A stretch of 64,000 nt of DNA, from assembly GCA_036504535.1 (NCBI GenBank), contig DASXUY010000040.1:186001-250000 (forward strand). Reading direction: 5' to 3'. How positions within the stretch are numbered: the stretch's first letter is position 1; each line of letters begins with the position of its first letter. The notes beneath the pieces are model-generated. The model worked only from the letters and a program-made list of their open reading frames with translations. It was not told where the DNA came from and made no database searches. Positions 59,591 through 64,000 of the stretch are shown piece by piece. A program made the translations under genes and the position numbers. The stretch is from JARLGU01 sp036504535. GTDB taxonomy: Bacteria; Armatimonadota; Armatimonadia; Armatimonadales; Capsulimonadaceae.

Positions 59591-61093
59591 ATGAGCACTC
59601 AGATAGGTGAATCTCTGCTATTTGAACTGAGCCGTCCTGGACGTTGCGGGGTGGAGCTGCCTGAAAGCGACGTGCCAATCGTCGACCTTGGCATTCTCAT
59701 GCCATCAGCGGATTTCCGCGAAGATCTACCGTTGCCAGAAGTGGCGGAACCAGCGGTCATTCGCCACTACACCCATCTTTCGCAGCGCAACTATTCGATA
59801 GACAGCGGCTTCTATCCTCTTGGGTCGTGCACGATGAAGTACAACCCTAAGATTAATGAAGAGGCGGCCCGTATTCAGGGCTTCGCGCGTCTCCATCCAC
59901 TTATCGAAGACAAGCATGCTCAGGGCGCGCTTCAGGTCCTGTTCGAAATGCAGCAGATGCTTGCGGAGATCGGCGGTATGGACTCGTGCAGCCTTCAGCC
60001 TGCCGCAGGCGCGCACGGCGAGCTTCTTGGGTTGATGTTGATCAAGGCGTACCATGCCGATAACGGCAACGGTGAAATTAAGGACACGATCCTTGTCCCA
60101 GATGCTGCCCACGGCACCAATCCGGCAAGTGCGGCGCGTTGCGGCTATAAGACGATAGCGGTCAAGTCTAATGCACGCGGCCGAGTTGATCTCGATCACC
60201 TCAAATCATTGGTGAACGAGCGCGTCGCTGGCATCATGCTGACGAACCCTAATACGCTCGGGCTCTTCGAAGACCACATCGACGAAATCGCTGCTCTCGT
60301 ACACGGCGTTGGCGGACTGCTCTATTGCGACGGAGCCAATATGAATGCTCTGGTCGGGCGTGCCCGACCAGGTGACATGGGCTTCGACGTTATGCACTAT
60401 AACCTGCACAAGACATTTTCAACGCCTCACGGGGGTGGGGGACCTGGATCTGGCCCGGTTGCTGTTAAGAAGCACCTTGCTCCGTACTTGCCCAGCCCTA
60501 TGGTAGTGCAGGGCGATGACGGGACATATTCATTGGATCATGATCGCCCGAAATCGGTTGGGAAGCTGGCCACGTATTGGGGCTCTTTCATGGCAATTCT
60601 GAGGGCGTACGTTTATATTCGATATTACGGGTCAAACAAGCTGGCACAAATCGCCGAAAACGCGGTGTTGAATGCCAATTACATTCGTGTTTCACTGCAG
60701 AATACACTCGATGTCGCCTATAATGAACTATGCATGCACGAGTGCATCTTCTCGGCACGAAAGCAGCAGCGCGCGCACGGGACAAAGGCGTACGATATAG
60801 CAAAGCGCCTCATGGACTACGGCTACCATCCGCCCACAATCTACTTCCCGTTGATCGTTCCCGAGGCCTTGATGATCGAGCCAACGGAAACCGAAAATCG
60901 GGAGACGCTCGACGCTTTTGTCGAGGCCATGCAATCCATTTTAAGAGAGGCGGAGGAATCTCCGGAGCTTCTCACGTCGGCACCGACCACGACGCCCGTT
61001 CGGAGGCTCGATGAAGCCACGGCCGCAAGACAGCCGTGCCTGCGCTGGTCGTGCGATGTGGATATTGACGAACCTGCTGGAGCCGCCGCCTAA
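59591..61093 (+). CDS. gcvPB: Glycine dehydrogenase (decarboxylating) subunit 2
   Basis: 500 residues of the C-terminal P-protein half. It decarboxylates glycine with PLP and passes the methylamine to GcvH. The PLP lysine is Lys274 in NLHKTFSTPHGGGGPG. The extended C-terminus (about 30 residues beyond the usual end) is rich in Thr, Ala and Pro and is unusual. The stop TAA shares its last base with the next ATG. Confidence 0.96.
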   Translation: MSTQIGESLLFELSRPGRCGVELPESDVPIVDLGILMPSADFREDLPLPEVAEPAVIRHYTHLSQRNYSIDSGFYPLGSCTMKYNPKINEEAARIQGFARLHPLIEDKHAQGALQVLFEMQQMLAEIGGMDSCSLQPAAGAHGELLGLMLIKAYHADNGNGEIKDTILVPDAAHGTNPASAARCGYKTIAVKSNARGRVDLDHLKSLVNERVAGIMLTNPNTLGLFEDHIDEIAALVHGVGGLLYCDGANMNALVGRARPGDMGFDVMHYNLHKTFSTPHGGGGPGSGPVAVKKHLAPYLPSPMVVQGDDGTYSLDHDRPKSVGKLATYWGSFMAILRAYVYIRYYGSNKLAQIAENAVLNANYIRVSLQNTLDVAYNELCMHECIFSARKQQRAHGTKAYDIAKRLMDYGYHPPTIYFPLIVPEALMIEPTETENRETLDAFVEAMQSILREAEESPELLTSAPTTTPVRRLDEATAARQPCLRWSCDVDIDEPAGAAA

Positions 61094-61809
61094 TGGCGCT
61101 AGACGGCTCCCGAGAATGGCGATGGTGCCAGGAAGAAGCCCCAAGGCCAGACCCTGAGCGTAATATGGCGCTTGATGCAGCGATGCTTGAAGCTGTAACG
61201 ACAGACGCCTCACCCGCGACTATTCGCGTGTACTCGTGGGCCAAACCGATAGTTACCGTTGGTCGCTTGCAGGATTTTTCGGAAGCGCGTCGAAGCTTCC
61301 CTAATGCGACGCTCGTTCGCCGTCAGACTGGTGGCAAAGCGGTTTTACACGGAGACGATCTTACTGTATCGATTGCAGCGCCCGAGCGAGAAGTTCTTCA
61401 TGGTAAAGCGGGGCGCGGCGTACTCGCTACGCATAACGTGCTTGTAGGAGCCGTGGAGCGCGCTTACGCTGATTTTGGTATACGCGCCGGGTGCGGGCCG
61501 TCCGCTATAGGTAAGCGGGCCGTCGACGGAAATTGCTTCGCGCTGACCGCGCGATGTGATTTGCGAGATTTAGTCACCGGGCTAAAGCTACTCGGCAGCG
61601 CACAGCTTCGGCAAAAGGGTATCATTTTACAACAGATGTCGCTGCGTTCCCATCAGCTGGTGAACGTCGCAAGCGCTGACTTCAGCAAGTGCCTGCAACG
61701 GTGCATGGCGGAAGCGCTTGAGATTGCAGCGTGGCGATTAGAGCCGCTCTCTGACACAGAAGAATTGACCGCCAGCCGGTTGATGGAATCGTGGCAGGTT
61801 GAGGCTTGA
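61093..61809 (+). CDS. Lipoate/octanoyl transferase family protein (LipM-like)
   Basis: 238 residues of the BPL/LplA/LipB fold: NMALDAAMLEAV, RRQTGGKAVLHGDDLTVS, GPSAIGKRAVDGNCFA and KLLGSAQLRQKGIILQ. Cys148 in NCFA lines up with the catalytic cysteine of LipM octanoyltransferases, and no ATP-binding ligase signature is complete. It likely loads octanoyl or lipoyl groups onto GcvH Lys63. It overlaps gcvPB by one nucleotide, so the operon carries its own cofactor enzyme. Confidence 0.85.
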   Translation: MALDGSREWRWCQEEAPRPDPERNMALDAAMLEAVTTDASPATIRVYSWAKPIVTVGRLQDFSEARRSFPNATLVRRQTGGKAVLHGDDLTVSIAAPEREVLHGKAGRGVLATHNVLVGAVERAYADFGIRAGCGPSAIGKRAVDGNCFALTARCDLRDLVTGLKLLGSAQLRQKGIILQQMSLRSHQLVNVASADFSKCLQRCMAEALEIAAWRLEPLSDTEELTASRLMESWQVEA

Positions 61810-61824
61810 TAAGGAGATAACAGA

Positions 61825-62229
61825 TTGGCCAGGAAGATTCTCACTTGCGACGACGAAAAGAATATTGTTCGCCTTATTCAGGTCAACCTGGAGCGACAGG
61901 GGTACGAAGTTGTTGTCGCTTACAACGGCCGTGAATGCCTTGAGGTTGTTGAGCGCGAAAAGCCAGACTTGATTGTGCTTGACCTCATGATGCCTGAGAT
62001 GACTGGCTTCGAAGTGCTGGATGCCCTCAAAAAGAATCCAGAAACCGAGAATATCCCCGTTATCATGCTAACTGCCCGCACGCAGGACCAGGATGTCCTC
62101 CGCGGTTGGCAGGCTGGTGTGGAGTGCTATCTCACTAAGCCGTTCAATCCAATTGAGTTGATTACGTTTATCAAACGAATTTTCGCAGTCGAGGAACAAG
62201 AAGCCTCAGAAAAGCGATACGATCTATAA
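61825..62229 (+). CDS. Stand-alone response regulator receiver
   Basis: 134 residues of a single receiver domain: acidic pair DDEK near 9-12, phospho-Asp in LIVLDLMMPEM, Thr in MLTART and Lys in LTKPFNP. There is no output domain. AGGAG before the TTG start fits well. It follows the lipoate enzyme by 15 nt and may share its transcript. The partner kinase is unknown. Confidence 0.9.
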   Translation: MARKILTCDDEKNIVRLIQVNLERQGYEVVVAYNGRECLEVVEREKPDLIVLDLMMPEMTGFEVLDALKKNPETENIPVIMLTARTQDQDVLRGWQAGVECYLTKPFNPIELITFIKRIFAVEEQEASEKRYDL

Positions 62230-62327
62230 GGTCGTTCTCGATTCTGGTAGAAATGCCGTGGATTGTGGAATAGAAGATAAGAAAGCAGCGCATTTGTGCC
62301 GCATCAATGAAGATGGGGAGCGTCATT

Positions 62328-62519
62328 ATGGAAGCAGATCGAAAACCATTTCAGCTTAATATTCTCGTTTTCTCAATTGCGGCCGCAGTTGCAGCAGCTG
62401 TTGCTGGGATTGCAGCGTACATCTACTCAGTGCGGCGTTTCGCTGGCGATCCTAAAGAGATACTCGGTCGATGTCGTCACGCTATCGATAATATCGAGAA
62501 GAGCTTGGCGCAGAACTAG
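62328..62519 (+). CDS. Small single-helix membrane protein
   Basis: 63 residues: one hydrophobic helix (about 9-32, with Ala/Val and AAAVAAAVAG), then a short C-terminal helix with KEILGRCRHAIDNIEKSL. ATG 62328 follows GGGAGCG; the in-frame ATG at 62307 adds seven residues. Unknown function; its position after the receiver suggests a signalling or membrane partner. Confidence 0.55.
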   Translation: MEADRKPFQLNILVFSIAAAVAAAVAGIAAYIYSVRRFAGDPKEILGRCRHAIDNIEKSLAQN

Positions 62520-62922
62520 ATAGGCTGAGACTAGGCTGGCTTTGCGTGGCCCCATCCGCCTCGCGGACTCGGCGTCTTCCCGCAACGGGAAGGAAACGTG
62601 CTGCGGCATTGCCGACTGCGAATGTCGTAGGACGCAAGCTATATCTCGCCCTACTTCGGGAGGGTGTCCTCCAGGGCGGTTGGCGACCAACGCCCAGAAC
62701 TGCGACGCACGTAGATTTGCCTAAGCCGTGGTCAAAGCGGGCGGAATTTTCTGCATATCGAACTAATCAGGCTGAGCCTAGGCGGTCGGCGGACCGCGAA
62801 ATCACTCCTGGTCGGGCCGAAGACTGCGCGTCGATTCAAATCAATGCGCAATATTCGCAATCTGGGCTATGCCGTGCTTAAGCTGCAAAGTTCCTCATCT
62901 TTCCTCTACAGGTTCATGCCTA
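62520..62922. other. 403-nt non-coding region with hairpins
   Basis: No gene supported. A strong hairpin GGGCGGTTGG/CCAACGCCC with one bulge lies at 62674-62695, and GGAGGGTGTCCTCC precedes it. An open frame across the region (about 110 codons) is Arg/Ala-rich and has no family match. The hairpins could end the receiver/small-protein transcript. Confidence 0.45.
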
Positions 62923-64000
62923 ATGGACATGTCTCGGCCGGTTAATATTGCCTGGCCATCGAAAGTGGGCGTCATCGTTGGGACGCATGGATCGGCTCCT
63001 TACATCCACCTTCATCTCGCTCTTCGCGAAAAATACTGGCCCTCGATCCCTATCCTTGTTCACGACGACTCTAGCGAGGAGGTGGGCGAGCTCAGGAGCC
63101 TTTGCATAGCCCATGGTGCCGATTACACATCTACGAAAAAGAGGCTCGGCGGCGCATTAGGCGATCTTGCGGCGTTCTCCGCCGGCCTAGATTGGGCAAA
63201 TAATAACGGCGTCGACTTACTTGTGAAGCTGTCCCGTCGCTTTGTGATAACGACGCCTTGGGTAGATGATCTGCAGCGTCTTGCATTTGAGGGTCAGCGC
63301 GCAACGTACACTAGCCGCTGCGAGGATTACGGCTACGCCTTTCGCAGTGAATGTGTTGCGCTTCACGTTCCATCGTGGTATTGCAGCGACGCTCATCACA
63401 AGATGCGGCAGGCAATTGCGAACGGCGTCGCGCCAGCTGAGGTTATGGAGTATTGGTACCATCAGCAGGCAAAGCTAATCGATGCACGGTCCGTCAGCTG
63501 CGGTATAGGCCAGCGGGAGCGCAGGAAGCGGGTTGCGTGCCATCCGTGGCCATTAATGGGGCACGGTCGTCACACAGCTTCTCCTGGCGTGTTCTGGCAC
63601 AACTCCCACACCGCAGACGAGTATTATCTCCTGGCACGTGCTCTCGGCATCGACAATTACGTAGCCGACGACTACAGATGGGTAGATGCCAGCGACACAG
63701 GTAATCGAGTTCGCTTCTATTCACCCCCGACAGCGTTTTCAATAGAAACATCGCGACGGCGAGAACCACTATATTTTGGCGAGGCGGCGATAAAAGCCAC
63801 CTGCCTTGACGCTTCCAAGACAGCTTTGCATGGCGAACTTCTGCAGAGGGCGAAGACCGCGTCCGTACTAAGCAAGGTGGCGACACAGGCGCGGATTTCA
63901 GGGCGGATTTCGCAAACCGCATTTGACATTCTTCGGTGGATAAGAGTGGCAGCATCGCCAATAAGGCCATTCACAGCGGCGCGCGCTTACGATGGCTCGG
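62923..64000 (+). CDS. Glycosyltransferase-like protein, truncated by the window edge
   Basis: The frame from ATG 62923 stays open to the edge, giving at least 359 residues. The N-terminus VGVIVGTHGSAPYIHLHL followed by ILVHDDSS resembles the nucleotide-sugar domain of GT-A glycosyltransferases. The DLLVKLSRRF...TTPWVDDL stretch lies where the family's later strand-helix elements fall. It contains many Cys and His residues. No signal peptide or membrane segment is seen. No canonical DxD is clear, so activity and sugar are unknown. Confidence 0.6.
   Translation, partial: MDMSRPVNIAWPSKVGVIVGTHGSAPYIHLHLALREKYWPSIPILVHDDSSEEVGELRSLCIAHGADYTSTKKRLGGALGDLAAFSAGLDWANNNGVDLLVKLSRRFVITTPWVDDLQRLAFEGQRATYTSRCEDYGYAFRSECVALHVPSWYCSDAHHKMRQAIANGVAPAEVMEYWYHQQAKLIDARSVSCGIGQRERRKRVACHPWPLMGHGRHTASPGVFWHNSHTADEYYLLARALGIDNYVADDYRWVDASDTGNRVRFYSPPTAFSIETSRRREPLYFGEAAIKATCLDASKTALHGELLQRAKTASVLSKVATQARISGRISQTAFDILRWIRVAASPIRPFTAARAYDGS

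Noticed and set aside
62546..62881. Arg/Ala-rich open frame before the truncated glycosyltransferase-like gene
   Set aside because: It spans strong hairpins, its composition is that of translated GC-rich spacer, and no initiation signal is present.
1..64000. CRISPR array, prophage or complete insertion sequence
   Set aside because: No regularly spaced direct repeats, no phage structural genes and no transposase or integrase were recognised anywhere in the window.

Overview
The window is a dense chromosomal segment (about 55 complete protein genes, two genes cut by the edges, one tRNA) from a mid-GC, free-living heterotrophic bacterium. The best lineage guess is Armatimonadota. The reasons are a type IV pseudopilin-like protein of the H-X9-DG (DUF1559) kind, an expanded set of relatives of it, a futalosine-route menaquinone gene (mqnD), a split glycine decarboxylase (gcvPA/gcvPB), and many palindromic intergenic repeats. 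The lineage is inferred from gene content and was not tested by a search.

Layout. 1-9.7 kb: a ROK sugar kinase, lytic transglycosylase, membrane-linked dual-specificity phosphatase, CRP/FNR regulator, MFS exporter, GH36 alpha-galactosidase and two unrecognised proteins. 9.8-19.3 kb: a five-PAS/GAF/HD-GYP c-di-GMP sensor, glyA behind a ZTP (pfl) riboswitch, a PilT-like ATPase with degenerate catalytic motifs, a charged secreted protein and rel (ppGpp). 19.4-32.4 kb: cell-surface and housekeeping genes (HExxH protein, GT87-like membrane protein, GHL10 hydrolase, HAD and HD hydrolases, NAGPA-domain protein, pseudopilin, stress protein, hemB, prfB). 32.5-42.7 kb: a tetR/DHA2 efflux operon, csrA, TPR-tgt, ppdK, a vapBC-type cassette set between two copies of the ppdK 3' end, and an amine-oxidase-like flavoprotein. 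42.8-52.7 kb: kelch and TPR proteins, dtd, mqnD, then a membrane rhodanese followed by three tandem pseudopilin-like paralogs, an alginate-lyase-like protein and tRNA-Glu. 52.7-64 kb: a repeat-rich gap, miaB, an LCP protein and a glycine cleavage operon (gcvT-gcvH-gcvPA-gcvPB) with an octanoyltransferase, a receiver protein, a small membrane protein and a truncated glycosyltransferase-like gene.

How genes work together: GlyA and the glycine cleavage proteins, with the lipoate enzyme, form a one-carbon module. The ZTP riboswitch ties glyA to folate status. Rel, HD-GYP, CsrA and CRP/FNR give several layers of global regulation.

Most notable items: (1) a 246-nt dispersed element at 3066-3311 (+) and 46672-46426 (-), with a consensus promoter, an almost leaderless 11-codon ORF and a conserved 3' half, plus a related 5' module at 53122; (2) the rhodanese/pseudopilin-like array carrying fossil rhodanese tails between paralogs; (3) the vapBC cassette bounded by duplicated ppdK ends; (4) a degenerate PilT; (5) several promoters whose -10 box lies 6-8 nt before the start codon, implying leaderless mRNAs.
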